Positions 35,525 to 48,285 of a stretch of 64,000 bases of DNA are shown piece by piece; position 1 is the first letter of the stretch, and each line of letters starts with the position of its first letter. The position numbers and the translations under genes were made by a program. The notes beneath the pieces were generated by a model that saw only the letters and a program-made list of their open reading frames with translations, did not search any database and was not told where the DNA came from. Source of the stretch: Stachybotrys elegans (taxonomy: Eukaryota > Ascomycota > Sordariomycetes > Hypocreales > Stachybotryaceae); contig JAGPNK010000004.1 of NCBI GenBank assembly GCA_020746835.1, positions 2,418,001-2,482,000 on the forward strand, read 5' to 3'.

Positions 35525-37811
35525 CTACACGGGCGAGAGTCCCTGAAGCAACCTGGGGAAATTCTGGGCCAGTCCGTTGACGTGCGCCAGCCCCTCGAGC
35601 GCAGCAGCGAGGCGCGTCTCGAGGTGGATGCAGGCGCTGTCTTGGCTGTGCTTGTTGGCCATGCAGAACCGGGCTCCCAGCAGCAGCGGGATGGGCGTGA
35701 AGGGGTGCGTCTGGAAGTGGTTCAGCTGGCCCAGAGTGGCCGTCAGCACGCCCACCTGCTGGACGGCGTCGACGAGCTCGGCGCACAGGGGCATCGTGTC
35801 TGTGCCGTCGCTGAGCATGAAGACGACCATGTAGGCCGTCAGCGCCACGAAGAGCAGCATGGCGTCCGGATGCTCAGACGTCGACGACATGCGCACCGAC
35901 AACGTATTGATGCGGTGCGTCAGGAGAGCCCGCAGCGCCTGGTGGTCCTGGTCGGGGAACTGCTGAAAAGGGTCCTGCTTCTGCTCCAGGGTCCGCCCGC
36001 AGATTGTGGCAATGATGATGGACTCTGTGAAGGGCAGCGTCGTATGCATCGAGTCGCTCATCTCGCTGACGCAGAATTCTCCACCGCCGGTGCCGTTGAC
36101 GACCTCGGAAAGGAAGCACATGTTGGTGGCTCGGCCGCTCATGAAGTGGGACTCGGGCGCAGGCAGACGCGTGTAAATCTGGGCGAGGGAGTGTCAGAAG
36201 GTTGCAGCGGCCCCCGAGGAGAGTAGGGATGCCGGATCTTACATACCTGTCGTTCGTTGAAGGTCAGGGGTAAGCCGTCCAGGGCGCTTGTGAAGCGATC
36301 GACCGTGTAAACGACCCAGAAGGTCCGGCGCATCGACTCCATGTCGATCCAGTCACCCTGCCCCTGGCACATGGTGGCCGCTGCGATGCTATTGGGCCCG
36401 TCGAGCTCGTTCAGCCTCATCAGCTGGGCCAGCCGGAAGGCCCTCCCGGCCGAGACCATGCCGCGCTGGTAGTTGCAGGTGTTGCTCGTCAGCTCGTATA
36501 TGGCCAGCAGGATCCAAGCCTGCACCTGCTCCACGCAGTACGTCAGTGTGTTTTGATTGTCCGTCTCAAAAGCGTCCAGCCGCTGCCGCGCCTCGGCGTA
36601 GAGGTGCAGCCGGAGCAGCTGGAACTGGCTCGACAGCGAGGCCGCCAGCGTCCACATGGCGTACTGCAGGCACGTCCGTTGCTTGGACTTGTCGGGCTGC
36701 CTGGCCCACGACAGGTAACGGAACTTCTGCAGGATCGGGGCGAAGGGATGCACCCTGTCGAAATACAACTGGTCCAGATCGGCGCAGATGATGGGTGTAA
36801 GGAAAATCTCCAACCCGAGCGTCTGGTGGGTGGGTGTTATCGCCGCCTGCTGGTCAAAGGGAGAGGAGAATACAGCCATGCTGTTGTTATTGCTGCTGTC
36901 ACCACTACCGCCACCGCCGCCGCCGCTCCCCAGGCCATCGATCTCGAAGTTGAGGCTCGACAGAGGCAGCGACATGTCGAGCGAGCCAACCACAGAACCG
37001 GCCCAGGGTTGCATCTCGCCAAACTGGCCTGCTGAAGGTCCGCGGATATGGATAAGCTGTTGACCTTGTGCAGCTCGATGCTGGACTCGCTGCTCACGTC
37101 CTCGTTGTCGATGCCGGGAGCTTGGCGCGAGGATGCCGAAGTGGCAGATCCGGAGATGGAAGCCGTAGACGAGGTGGACGATGACAAGGTAGTATCGGCG
37201 GCGGCCTGACTCGTCTTGGACCCTTCCTCTCGGTTCTGTTCATTCACTTGCGTCTGTAGATGCTCTATTTTTGTTCACATCACGACCCAATCAGCCTGAA
37301 TGGTTCTCTCTCACACTCTCTTCACTCTCTTACCCCTTCCCCTCCCCTCATGCTCTGGGCGTGGTTTCATCCCCAGCACCTGGAAACCAAAACTGGGGGC
37401 CGCTGCCATCACCTCTTGTTTTAATCCACTTACCGATTTGTTTCTGCAGCTCTCTCAGGTATCCTTTTCTTGGCCCCCGTGGCGGACATGTGCTCCTTAC
37501 TACGCACTTGGTGCCAGAGTTGGCGCACGCCAAGCACTGCGGCGTCGCCCTGTTGCAGCGAAGCTTTCTTCGTCGGCACTCGTCGCACTGTTTCTCTGGC
37601 GTGGTTAGACTTGCCCTCTGTGTCCTGTGTATTTCTCCTGCTTGCATGCAGACTGCTGCGTCAGGGAGGGGATAAGACTGACTGCAGACCCCGGCTGTTG
37701 ACGCGAACGTTGCTGACCGGGCTCGGGCCCTGGCTTGTCCAAGGGGGAGGTGCTGGTGGCTGCTGACGCTGCAGGACCGACAGGATAGTCGATGTCAAAG
37801 GCAAAGGACAT
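35525..37811 (-). CDS. Zn2Cys6 transcription factor with fungal_trans domain (cluster regulator A)
   Basis: Binuclear zinc-cluster regulator. The DNA-binding motif is in one exon: CDECRRRKLRCNRATPQC then LACANSGTKC, spacing 2-6-6-2-6. A basic linker (PPRGPRKGYL) and a short coiled coil LQKQI.HLQTQVNEQN follow. A Ser- and Gly-rich low-complexity part includes a run of six Gly. The fungal_trans domain has DQLYFDRVHPFAPIL, SMRRTFWVVYTVDRF and LPLTFNERQ, and a final exon ends LLQGLSPV*. The start is uncertain. MQAGEI at 37647 lies in the zinc-cluster exon, whereas MSFAFDIDYP at 37811 needs a weak intron between. DNA-binding and middle regions are intact, and it is the best candidate here for a pathway-specific activator. 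Confidence 0.87.
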
Positions 37812-39820
37812 TGTGTGTGTGTAGTCAGCCAGTCAGTCGGCTACGCGGTGGAAATGAAAGGCAGGGTTACTCCGAAGAAGAATGGGAAGGGATCAGGCCG
37901 AGGGTGGGAAGCCAACGTCGTCTTGTTATGATCCCATTTATCACTGCTCTGATACCACGGGCGATCAGGGGGTTTGCCGCCACCATATGCAGGCTCCGGA
38001 ATCGCGAATCGACACTCAAAAATACCACCTTTATCTGCCAGGACGCGGGTAAGCTGACGACGTTGACCCGGTTCAGTAGTCATCGGCTTCTTCTCTTGAG
38101 ACGCAGAGGAGGGGACTCCGCTCTAGCAGCTGCCTCTTTGCTTCACTTGCGTCCTGCACCTGCGGCGACTCGCCCAGTAAGGGTTTCTGAATAACGGAGC
38201 CGAGGGGGGGCATTGATTGCCACTACGGATGAAGCCGTCGCTGCAGACGAGCCCTGGAAACGGCATGCCACAGGCTCCCATGCGGGGCCCTTGACCTTCA
38301 TGGATAAGATCAGATCCGCGGCTCATTGGCATGGGGGGAAGGGGAAGGTGATTGATATGATCATCCGCCATAACTGCCGTCTCCCCTCATATGCAATAGA
38401 CCTGCAGCTGGGGTGCAGAGAGCCATCAGAACGAGGTTCGACTCGTCTACCTCCGAGAAAGGACTCATTCTGCAAGCCGTGTGTGTGCCATCTGCAAGGG
38501 ATTCGTTGCTTGGTCGCATTCGTTCCCGTTTAACCCGGCAGCCATCCATCAAGGCCGCGGCGTTGCAGGGGCACCCCCCTGACCATAGGGCTCCCTTTGA
38601 CTGGCAGGGGCGGGTTTACGGTGGCTTTATAGTAGAACCCCCATGTTTCTTCCCCCCGCTACCAAGGGCTTCGCTTCCAAGTCGGATCCGACTTCTTGCT
38701 GGGCCTCTGACCTCGCTCGTTATGTCGGGGGAAGGAACCTGCAATTATCTATGTGGATCTAGATATGGAATCCGGGGATGCCAAGTCGAGTCCAAGATTC
38801 CAGAATTGACGCCGTTGATTGACGCCTTGGCTTCCCTCATCTTCCCGATCCAGCAAGCCACGCAGAATCAGGTGGCATCCTCCAACGCCGCCCCTTGTCG
38901 ATCGCTCATAAACGGGAAAGAAGATTGATCATCATAGATTAGGTGGCATCTGCCCTCCTATCTGCGCCCTACCTTGAGCGGCAGACGGTATCATTGCATG
39001 CTTCAAGTCCCCCCACCCGGCCATAGAACCACCTCGGCATCGGTCGATACTCAATTGGGGTGCGTGAGTCTGCGAGCGAGCATACGATGGAGAGCTCCGT
39101 AGATCCTCGTCAGACCTCCAGGCCAGCGGAAAAAAATGTCTCCGAGCCTCATTGTCCCCTATCGCGACAGGGGGCCTATAGTGAACAGGAGGGGTGTGTA
39201 TGTACATACCTCAAGGCATAGGCGGCACCATCCGCACGGCGACGGCACCGGCGGGCCTTTGACAAGGGCGATTGCGCGAGACTCGACGACCCACACGTTC
39301 ATCGACACGGCTAGGGGCTGCGGGAAGGCAAGCTGTGGTCTGGCTCGGCGAGCGTCAATGTTACGGTTACATGATCGCTTAGATTGTCTGATGCAACGCG
39401 AGGTAGCGCTCGGCTTGCCGTTACTTAGACGCCACGCACTAGCCAACCCTCGCCAGCGGCATCTGAGCATGGATTACAAATTCCCGAGCCGTCCTGGTTG
39501 TTATCTCGGAGTTGGAGTCGGCCGTTGCCGTGACTGGCTCGTATCGGGCCCGCAGCCGCCGTCAGGGCTTCTTTGCATTATCGTTCGGGACGGGATCGCG
39601 TGATAAGCTAGCATCGTACGAGGAGATCACCAACTGTATCGAGGCTATCGCGGGAGTGATAGCCTTAGAGCCCACGGCATATACATGGGGTCCCTTCCAT
39701 GTTTCTGGCTGCATGTCTTGATACTACTTGAGCCCATTCTCCTACCAGGGACACAAGTTTCCTTATCTCTGTTCTGCACCTTGACCGTCTTTTCATTCGT
39801 CAATATCGTTACAGTGCATC
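37812..39820. other. Gene-poor stretch (2 kb)
   Basis: Upstream regions of two divergent genes. Frames of 100-170 codons occur on both strands (for example 38413-38928, +) but none carries a domain, splice-supported continuation or signal peptide. I see no transposon motif. Confidence 0.4.
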
Positions 39821-40810
39821 ATGGCCTGGCAATGGCAACTGTGGCTATCGCCGCGACCTCTGCATCGAACCCCGAATACGAAGCTCAAGTCCTTCATGTC
39901 GGCCGGCAACATGGCACGCTTCGATATTCTCGATGAGCCAGATGGGAGCTGGACTGTCCAGGAGACGCACTTCATTGACAACCCACATGTCCGAGCAGGC
40001 CGTTCTGGACCGCCACTGTAAGCAAAAGTTCCCCCATCCCCCCACCATATTTTACGTGTGGGTTGTCAAAGACGAAGCTGAAGTCTCTTGATGAATAGGC
40101 ATATCCACTTGAAGCAAGACGAGTACTTTGAGGTTGAGCAGGGCATTCTTGCAGCCGAGATTGATGGCAAAGAACACAAGCTTACCAAGGGTGATGGGCC
40201 TCTTGTCATTTACAGAAACAGCCGGTAAGCACTAACGACATTCCTTAGCAACCGTGTGGGAGAGAGCATAATTGTTTTTACATAACCCCTGCATAGACGG
40301 CTTCATATTGCTCCTGCTTATTATCCTCACAATAACCCATCCTTTCATGCTTGATCCGTTGACTAACGGATCGTCATAGCCATCGGTTCTGGTCCCATCC
40401 ATCCTCCACAGAATCCTTAATTTTCCGTGGCCGAGCAGACCCGTGCAAGGATGAGGACAACATTCTCGATCTCAATTTCCTTCGCAATCTGACGGGATAC
40501 ATCGCCGATGCGCTTGATGCCGGATTACAGCCGTCGGGATTCCAGCTGATTCTGTTTGCACACGAGGCTACGACCCTTATGTGCCCTCCCTTTTTGAACT
40601 GGATGCCCATTTGGCTTCTCAAGCGAGTGCACTTTTTCCTCGCCGTGTGTGTGGCTGAGACGATCCTGGGGTGAGCCATTCTCTCCTTTACAAGCCTGTC
40701 GGATGGCTTGTCCAGCCATTCCTGCTACTCCTTCGGACTGACTCTCTGTGTGAATATCTAGATATAAGCGCTCCTATCCCGAGTACACCATCAAGCCAGG
40801 AAGTGATTGA
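39821..40810 (+). CDS. RmlC-like cupin 2 with canonical HxH motif and C-terminal hydrophobic segment
   Basis: Four exons (39821 to about 40017, about 40099-40224, about 40380-40672, about 40762-40810) give a protein of about 220 residues. The cupin motif 1 is textbook: HIHLKQDEYFEVEQG, that is HxH, four residues, E, six residues, G, so a metal ion is likely bound. Motif 2 is in HRFWSHP and LIFRGRADP. After the barrel comes LNFLRNLTGYIADALDAG and a hydrophobic, Trp/Phe-rich part (LNWMPIWLLKRVHFFLAVCVAETILG) that may insert into a membrane. The second intron, about 155 nt, is long for this region. This cupin is not closely similar to the pair at 25.3 and 58.6 kb and is a separate subfamily. Probable role in the cluster; reaction unknown. 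Confidence 0.78.
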
Positions 40811-41876
40811 AATGGAGGCGTTTGGTAGCTAGGTCGTGGGAATATCAGGTGAATCCATACCCTTCTCCACCGTAATGTAATAGCAAACGCAGAAGCATGA
40901 GCTAGTGGCATTCTATCCGTACGGGAATCGTCAACGTAGTAGATTTACGACGTGCTAGTCGCATATCTCGCATGATCCAGATCGCACTACCTACCGGGAA
41001 TAGGCATTGGGCTTCACCATGGCACAACTGAACCCCCACCCTGGCGGAGTCCAAGGAGTTGAAGCCTAATCGGGATGTATTATAATCTACTCCGCAGACA
41101 CGATGTAACGGCAGCCCATGGCTAGGCCTCAATGGGCCTTAGTTGCTAAGCCGTCGTCTCACGCTCGGCATCACGCTGCAGTTGTCGCGTAATCGAAAAC
41201 CGGACAAATTATCCGGCTCGGCTCGGCTACTTCCCAAAACGTCGCCACCCAGTAGTATCCTCGGTAATGCCAAGAGAAGCATGGGGTGTGGCTGTGGAAT
41301 CATCTTCCTGGTGGCTTGTTTCATGCAATGAAAATCTCTGATGGCAAAGTGATGTGCATTTCGACCATGTGCATCGGTGAGATGTTTCATCTGGGCCAAG
41401 ATTCCGAGGCTGTTCAATGAGCCCTGTAATCCGAGGCGGGCTATGAAAAGTAATCAACGGAATTATATCTACCAAGTTTGTGATGTCAACTGGGCGATCT
41501 AAACCGGCATCGAGCTTGGTAGTGACATTCATCGTGTATTTGACCACTAGTATTTGGGTAACTTGACAACCAGGAGGTGTATAACCTGAGTCGGTGCACC
41601 GAGGCGGCACTCGCTTGAGGAGTCTCAGGGCCGTGGATTACAACTTGAGCGTCCCAGGGATGCGGACCTGAGCCTGACATTCGAAGATACAGGTCTACAG
41701 ACTTACATAAGGGAGAAGTTCGGTGCTAAGCTTTGTACAAACGGTGAAACTTTGGTGGTGCGTGCAACTAGTAATGCCATATTCGGACGTCATCGTGGCA
41801 TTCTTAACGATATAAGATTGAACTGAGGCTGTCTACTACGTGTACTGAATAGCTACTCCCAGCCTTGTTTAAATTT
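40811..41876. other. Convergent flanks (1.07 kb), nothing recognised
   Basis: Between the cupin and the leftward P450. Several minus frames of 60-130 codons are without domains. The stretch 41139-41680 is open on the minus strand in more than one frame but resembles no family. Confidence 0.4.
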
Positions 41877-43797
41877 CTATACCTCTTTATCTGCCCACTT
41901 CAACGTCTTGGGAATCTCCTTCCACTGTAGAGACTCATTGTCAAGCACCCGCGAAATTTCAGTCCACGCCTCTCGAACTGCCTTCGCCCTCTCCGCACTC
42001 CGCGGCAGAATGTCAGCTCTGAAGGGCTTAGGCAATGACATAATACCCTCAATGAGGTCGTCCTTATCCGGAACAATTTCCAGCCCAGTGACTGGGTTGA
42101 TGGGTCTCTTGAGGTCGAAGCCCCAGAGCATGCGAGCGAGAGCCAAGAAGATCGATCGATCGGCAATGTGCATGCCTTGACACCTTCTGCGGCCGGCACC
42201 AAACGAGAAATGGTCTCGCTTGCTCGCATCGGGGTTGTTTGCGGCATCGATAGACGACTGGTCATCATCAATGAACCGCAGAGGGTTGAAACGCCGCGGG
42301 TCCTCATGACGCTTTGGATCCATATGAATGCCCCTGAAGTAGCAGTCAGTCCTGGTTTAGAAGAGTATGCTTGCGGAGCTTACCAAATGTTCAGAATAAT
42401 CGTAGCGTTCTTTGGAATCCGGTAGCCCAAGTAAGTATCATCTTGAGTGACGGCATGTGGAACCCCCAAGAAGAATCCAGGCATCCAGCGGAGACACTCT
42501 TTAGCCAAGGCGCGAATATAGGGCAACTCGGGTACGTCATCGAGCTCTGGCATGCGGTCACCACAGAAACGATCGAGCTCCTCCTGCCCTGCCTTCACGA
42601 TTTCTGGGAAAATCATGGCGGCTTGCACAAAGCCAATGAGAACCGTAGCCGTGGTCTCGCCTCCGGCCTGCAGCAGCGATCCGCTGATGTACGCGGCAAC
42701 ATCGTCTGAAAAGCTATCTTGCTCTTGCAGTTTGACAAGATCCAGGCACACACAGGGCTGGGATTTCATCAGTACGGCGTCAACTATGTCGAGACTAGAA
42801 GACTGACCTTTGCTGTGCCATCCTTCAGGCCGCGCTTGGTGTCGAGAAACAGGCCCGTAAAAAGCTTGTGTTCTTGCCGGTTAATTTCTCTTCCTTCCTT
42901 CTTGATAGGCAACAGAAACTCGGGAAGGCTCTGGAGGGCTGGCACAAGATCCAAGAGCGAGGATATCTGCCACCGAGATAAAATAATTAGCTACCTGGTA
43001 TTGCAGGGGCGTCATGAGCGAAGTCAATGACATACACGGGAACCAATCAACTCAGCGCTTCGATCGAAGATCTGATGTCTTAATTAGCCAAGCGAGCCAG
43101 GAGATATGAGACCGAAATGTTTACATGGAATGCTTTCTGGAACTTGGGGTCCGCAATGGTTGTTGTTCGATGACCAAAGACCATCTGAGTGGTCAAAGAC
43201 GCCGTGTACCGACGAAGATGCTGGATAAAGTCACCAGGGTTGTCCAGAAGATCAACCAAAAGCGCTTTGTTCTCAAGATCTTGATACGGAATGTAAGTAC
43301 GGGCCGTGTTCATGTTTAGAACCTGGTGGCTAAGCCTCCTGGTTGTCTTCCATACAGCTCCCGCCGGTGAGTCGTCATTTTTCTGCACCACACGACCGGT
43401 CAGCCAAGAAGTTCCGAGACTGAGGAGTACTCACCATGAACAGCGGGCGCAAGCCTCCGCTAAGAACATCCTGGGCAATGTACGCTTCAGGTCTTGAGGA
43501 GTAGATGGCACCACGCTTGTCAACGAGGTCCTTGATGGCCACATCGGAGCTGAGCACAATCATGACCTTACTGCCAAGCATAAGGGAGTAGACGGGGCCA
43601 TATTGCTCTGCCCACTTCTGGAACTGCAGATATCGCTTCTCGCTGGGAATCTGGTGCAGGTTTCCAATGATGGGAAGCGTGGGGGGCCCGGGAGGAAAGT
43701 CTTTGGGTCTTTGGCCTATCTTCCGGCACAGAAATGCTGCCACCAAGACAAAGATGCCGGCGGCAGCGATGCCATTATTGCCACTTAGAAGTGCCAT
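41877..43797 (-). CDS. Cytochrome P450 monooxygenase (cluster P450)
   Basis: Microsomal haem-thiolate oxygenase. Exon 1 begins at 43797 with an N-terminal anchor (about residues 8-25), the Pro-rich hinge FPPGPPTLPIIGN, and the substrate-entry part. Later exons carry KTTRRLSHQVLN (helix C), IFDRSAELIGS, the oxygen-activation motif of helix I as LLQAGGETTATV, ExxR in KECLRW, a PERF-type segment DPRRFNPLRF, and the haem loop FSFGAGRRRCQG with the Cys ligand. The protein ends LKWADKEV* at 41877. About eight exons join with no internal stop. It resembles the O-methylsterigmatocystin-oxidoreductase-like P450s of fungal clusters, which hydroxylate aromatic or alkyl positions. It is divergent from an SDR across 763 bp. 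Confidence 0.9.
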
Positions 43798-44560
43798 GTT
43801 GGGGATGGCAACGGGGACAGTAGCTGGAAGGCGCAGATCAGAACGGATATGTTGGGCACAATGTGAATGGATTGTGAGATGACGCGCGAGAGAATTAAAG
43901 GTTGCTTACTGATACTCAACACCTAACAACATTGGCAGTGTACAATGACAGGCTTTGCTGACGAACGAAATCGGCTCCTGTCAGCGTGTTTATGCAAATC
44001 TTTGTTCCATTGCCCATATCGTTTGCCCATGCCGCATGGTTCAGTGGGATAAAGATAAGCCTTCGCGTCCATCAATTTCAGTGGAAGAGGGTTAGACACT
44101 TGCGATTCGCTTGCCCTCGGCGACACGAATATCCGCACGGATGGTTTCATCGCTTACATGACGCTGCATCAGCATGCAGCCCCAGTTGTATAGAAATATG
44201 CAACATCCCCAACGTTTCCCCTTTGGCGGACTTAATAAAGTCCGCATTAGGCGGACAAGCAGGCGGGACTTGCATGTCGGCAGAACCAGGGCCGTTTTCA
44301 GTGCGTTTCGGATACCTCAGCGTCATTGTCGGCAAATCGATTGTGCATATGGAACAGGGAGAATCTGGACAGCCGAGCCCGAGGTTGCTGTATACGTCGC
44401 TGGTACACGCATCGCTGATACAGCAGCAATCCATCATCTCCCCCTAAGCCGCACAAGACATCCATTTATACCATTCTTAACTTTTCAATTGTGCTTGATC
44501 TTGATCTGACCTCAATTAGAGAATATCCGGACAAGTGGCAACGAACACAGGCCTAGGATA
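43798..44560. promoter_or_regulatory. Shared promoter region, cluster P450 and SDR 2
   Basis: A 763-bp divergent region. The heptamer ATATCCG appears three times: 44129-44135, 44523-44529 and, inverted, 43844-43850. This is suggestive of a shared regulator site, but the motif was not seen in the other divergent promoters of the cluster. Confidence 0.45.
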
Positions 44561-45833
44561 ATGGCTCCCACACAAAAGTATGCTCTAGTTACTGGGTAAG
44601 ACAGCCTTGCTTCTAGAAAATATCACCCTGTATAACTCGAACAACTGATACTCTTGTCACCAATAGCTGCGGCCAGGGTGGAATAGGTGAGGCCCTTGTC
44701 ACCGAGTACAAGCGCCGTGGCGTCTTTCCCATTGCCACAGTGCTTCCCAACGAATCCAGTGAGCATCTCACCAAGGCTGAAATTACCTTCTTTCCTCTCG
44801 ACGTTACCAAGGAGGATTCCATTCTGGAACTCAAGACCAACGTCCAAAAGGTGACAGGTGGACAGTTGGACGTCCTTGTCAATTGCGCGTGAGTGGACCA
44901 GCTGCGAACTGGAAATCGGACTGACCTAAATGGCGATTCTTAGAGGCATCGCGTACACCATGACGGGCATTGACACCGACGTGTCTGCCGTGCAACGCAT
45001 GTTTGACATTAACCTCTTCGGCCCTATGCGCATGGTCCGCCACTTTCACCCAATGTTGATCCGTGCCAAGGGTGCCATTGTCAACATTGGTTCTATTGGC
45101 GGCATCATGCCATACTTATACGGGTGTAAGATGCAACCTCAAGTCTCATCCAGTCAGTTGGGTGGTACTAATAAACCATAGCCTCATACAACGCGACGAA
45201 GGCAGCACTCCACCACTGGGGAAACACGCTCCGTGTTGAGATGGCACCGCTCGAGTAAGTTACTCCTTAATACCTTGCCATGTCCTAGTTGGCACTAATA
45301 CGTGTACAGCGTCCGAGTCATTACGGTTGGCATCCCATCAATGTGCATCCTTTGAAGCTGCCTACTTACGCCAACCATCTAGGTCATTTCCGGAGAAGTG
45401 AGCACCAACATTCTGAAGAATGACGCCAACAGACAGCTCCCCGAAGGGTCGTACTATGCTCCATTGGCTGAGGAGTTCAAGGCACACTGCAACAGAACAC
45501 CAGGTAAGCTGCTCCGTGCTGCACCCCAGAGTGCTCAATAAATACTGATGACCTGTAAATAGCTGGTGCAACGGATCGTTTTGATTATGCATCTAACGTG
45601 GTTGCCACGAGTCTCTTGCCGTCACCGCCAGCGTGGTTTTGGTACGGAAGTTACACATCATCCGTCAGGTTCTGGGATTGGTGGGGCTCTCGCACGACCT
45701 GGGTACGATATATTCCTACAAGACAATTTTGGAGACAAAGAGCTAACATGTCTGGTAGGATTCTACCATGTGGAAGTGGTTTAACCTGGGTAAGCTGAAG
45801 GCAGCCCACTCTGGTGCTCCCAAGAAGAACTAG
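44561..45833 (+). CDS. Short-chain dehydrogenase/reductase (cluster SDR 2)
   Basis: Classical SDR related to 1-acyl-DHAP-reductase-type enzymes. Exon 1 is short (from ATG 44561, MAPTQKYALVTG) and joins the second exon to complete TGCGQGGIGEALV. Later landmarks: LDVTKEDS, DVLVNCAG, catalytic NIGSIGG with Ser, and SYNATKAALHHWG with YxxxK. After the barrel come VISGEVSTN, WFWYGSYTSSVRFWDWW and a basic tail ending APKKN*. About eight exons are joined by introns of 50-75 nt, with no stop remaining. It probably reduces or oxidises a cluster intermediate. Convergent with the following regulator, 81 bp apart. Confidence 0.88.
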
Positions 45834-45914
45834 ACGGCATATGAAGGCGTAGATAGATAATGAGATGCTATTTCTGACATGTAAAGGTTTTGAACGCCAT
45901 ACCAGACCAACGTC

Positions 45915-48285
45915 TTAGTCAACCTGCATCTGGGGATTGCTCAAGTCGGATAGCAGCTCGGAGAAGGTGAAAGCACCATATCCCCCGTCCCGGTCCTGAC
46001 CATCAATGCCGCCCTCACCCTGACCGTGTAGTGCCGACACCCTGATGGATGATGTATATACATTGGTGGTCCTGCGATCTAGTAGGTACTTTGATCCATA
46101 GCGAGGTATGCTGACCTTGGAGAGCTTCACAAGACCTTTAATACCCTCGAGGAAAGAGTTGGCCAGTGGTAGGAGTTCCCCAATCTCAGTCAATGCCTGG
46201 CACGCTTTGGCGAATGTATCGACCTGGACTGTTCCAGGCACCAGGTACTCGAGCATGGCAACGGCGGCGGCGAAGCAGCCTTGCATGGCCCAGTATTCGC
46301 GGCGGATCGAGTACAGCGCTCGAAAGGTCCAAACCCCTGCCATGATGGACGCTGCGTGGGCGATGCGGAGAGTGTCGAGCGACTGGCCGCTGAGCTCCGT
46401 GCTAGGGATGGAGCGCAGACCTTCTACCAGTTTTAGAAAAAGAGAATCGTGCGTATTACTAGGAGTGTGTGGTTAGCAGAAGGCTAGCAGCATTGGGATT
46501 GGGTCGTGCACTCACTGAAGCAGTAGCACATATGGCAATTCCGTGGAGAATGGTTGCAGATTCCCCGGGAGGGACTCCTTCCAATGGACCAGCTTCGCAT
46601 ATAACCGGCGAATGCCTTCCTGTGTCATGCTCACGGACCTGCTCTGTTCCCGAAACGTCAAGACCTCGTCAATCAGCTGAGCAAGTTGACACTCGGCCAC
46701 AAAGACTTCTGCGTAGAGAGAATCTTGCGTCTCCAACGACATGGGGTACGCAACCCAGGATCCCTGTGCCAGGTGGCCACTGAATGGGCTGGAACCGCTG
46801 TCGCTAGTAGGGATTTGCATTGTAGGTTTCCTGATCCTCATGGGTCTCGAGAATGTCAAGTCAATTTTACTGGACAAGAGTCAGCCTTGGGGTAGCCTAG
46901 ACCCAGTCGTGTGGGGATGTGGGTGGTTATCTTACGCTGCAAGCCAGTAAGTGCCCCAAGCAAACTGTGATATTGCCTCCCAAGAATTGGCTTGACGCTG
47001 CGCGCTCGAGGGCTGCTGTGGTTGATCGGCACGGAAGGTGTCGAGGAGCACACCGTATAGACGATAACCATCATCCAGCAGTCGTAACCCCAGGTTACCG
47101 TCACCAATGTTGGACTCGTAAATCCACAGCAGGATTGTACCCTGCACAGTGGTGAGAGATATCGGCCAATCTCTCCTGTCTATTTCTAGAAGTCTCGCCG
47201 CTTCATCTGCGAACTTACGCCCTCTCGTCTTGACGTCTCCAGGTACTGCAAAGTTGACCTCCTCGGTCGAGTACATCTATATGGTCTGGTCAGCGGCAGC
47301 AGATATGTGACGAGAGGGAGGGGGTTGTCTCACGCAGCCGACTGCAAGCATAGCATTGACCATGAAAGAGGAGCAGAATTCCGTTCGTACGAGCGCACCC
47401 CTCGGAGCTCCTTGGGTACCGGCCTTGAGCGCTTCGTGGAAGATTTCTCTATGGATCATTCGAGACACGTGGTGGTCCCAACTCCAAAACAGGTTCAATA
47501 TATGCGTGAGCCGTGCGTCGTCTACAGAAATCTGTGTCCATTGGGAAACCGGAAGGCAGGGGGGGTTCGCGTTGAGTAGGATATCACTTGCATCGGCGTA
47601 GCCTCGCGCAGCTCTCGTGATTCCGTCAAGAATACTTGCGGGACCGCTGTCTCTACCAATTTCCATTAGCATGACTCGGTTAAACCTGCTACGTCACACT
47701 TCAATGTACTACCTGAAGCCAATCTTCCTGGGAACAGCGAATCGGTCAAAGCTGAAGGACGGCGTTGCTGGAGCTGGCACCGAACTAGGGTTAGTAGGCC
47801 CCGGTGGTGCGGCTGGCATCAGGACCATGGCATCTGATAGTGAACTCATGGCCAAACTTGCTGTTGGTGCTCGTCTGATATGGTTAAGCACATTGACGGC
47901 GTTCGTCTCGTCGTCTTGGCGGAGTAGGTCGAAGGCAGCGTGGATGTTACGCTCGATGTCTTTACTTGCGTCGTACTGGCAATTCTTGTTACCCTTCCGG
48001 CAAGGTGTGCAGGTCGGTCGCAAACCGTCACACTGTATGATGAAGGGTCAAGAGATTAGCTATGTTTCTTCATCATCCCCCCTTCGCCCGTTACAATTAG
48101 GTGTACTACCCTGATCTTTCTTTTTTTACAAGCTGCGAGCGTTAGTTACGGCCATTTCTATACTAAATTATGGGTAGAATGTTACCGGCACAGGCGGATT
48201 CGACCTTCTGGCGCTTGGGGATGTTCAAGGGAGCCGGGTCGGGCGACCCCATCCGCGGCGGTTTCGGTAGCAGGGGTCTTGACAT
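45915..48285 (-). CDS. Zn2Cys6 transcription factor (cluster regulator B)
   Basis: Begins at ATG 48285 (MSRPLLPKPPRMG). The zinc cluster is spread over three exons: ACA|ACKKRKIR|CDGLRPTC, then TPCRKGNKNC, spacing 2-6-6-2-6. The middle exon is only 23 nt, about 48123-48145. The middle homology region shows QISVDDARLTHILNLFW, HREIFHEALK, FCSSFMVNAMLAVGC and TVQGTILLWIYESN, and the tail has SKYLLDRRTTN and AFTFSELLSDLS. Architecture and the FCSSF motif match regulator C at 54.9 kb, so the two belong to the same subfamily, one on each side of the LINE. Nothing suggests damage. Confidence 0.85.

Noticed and set aside
35468..36226. 252-codon plus-strand frame
   Set aside because: Antisense to regulator A exons; composition is that of a codon-bias shadow.
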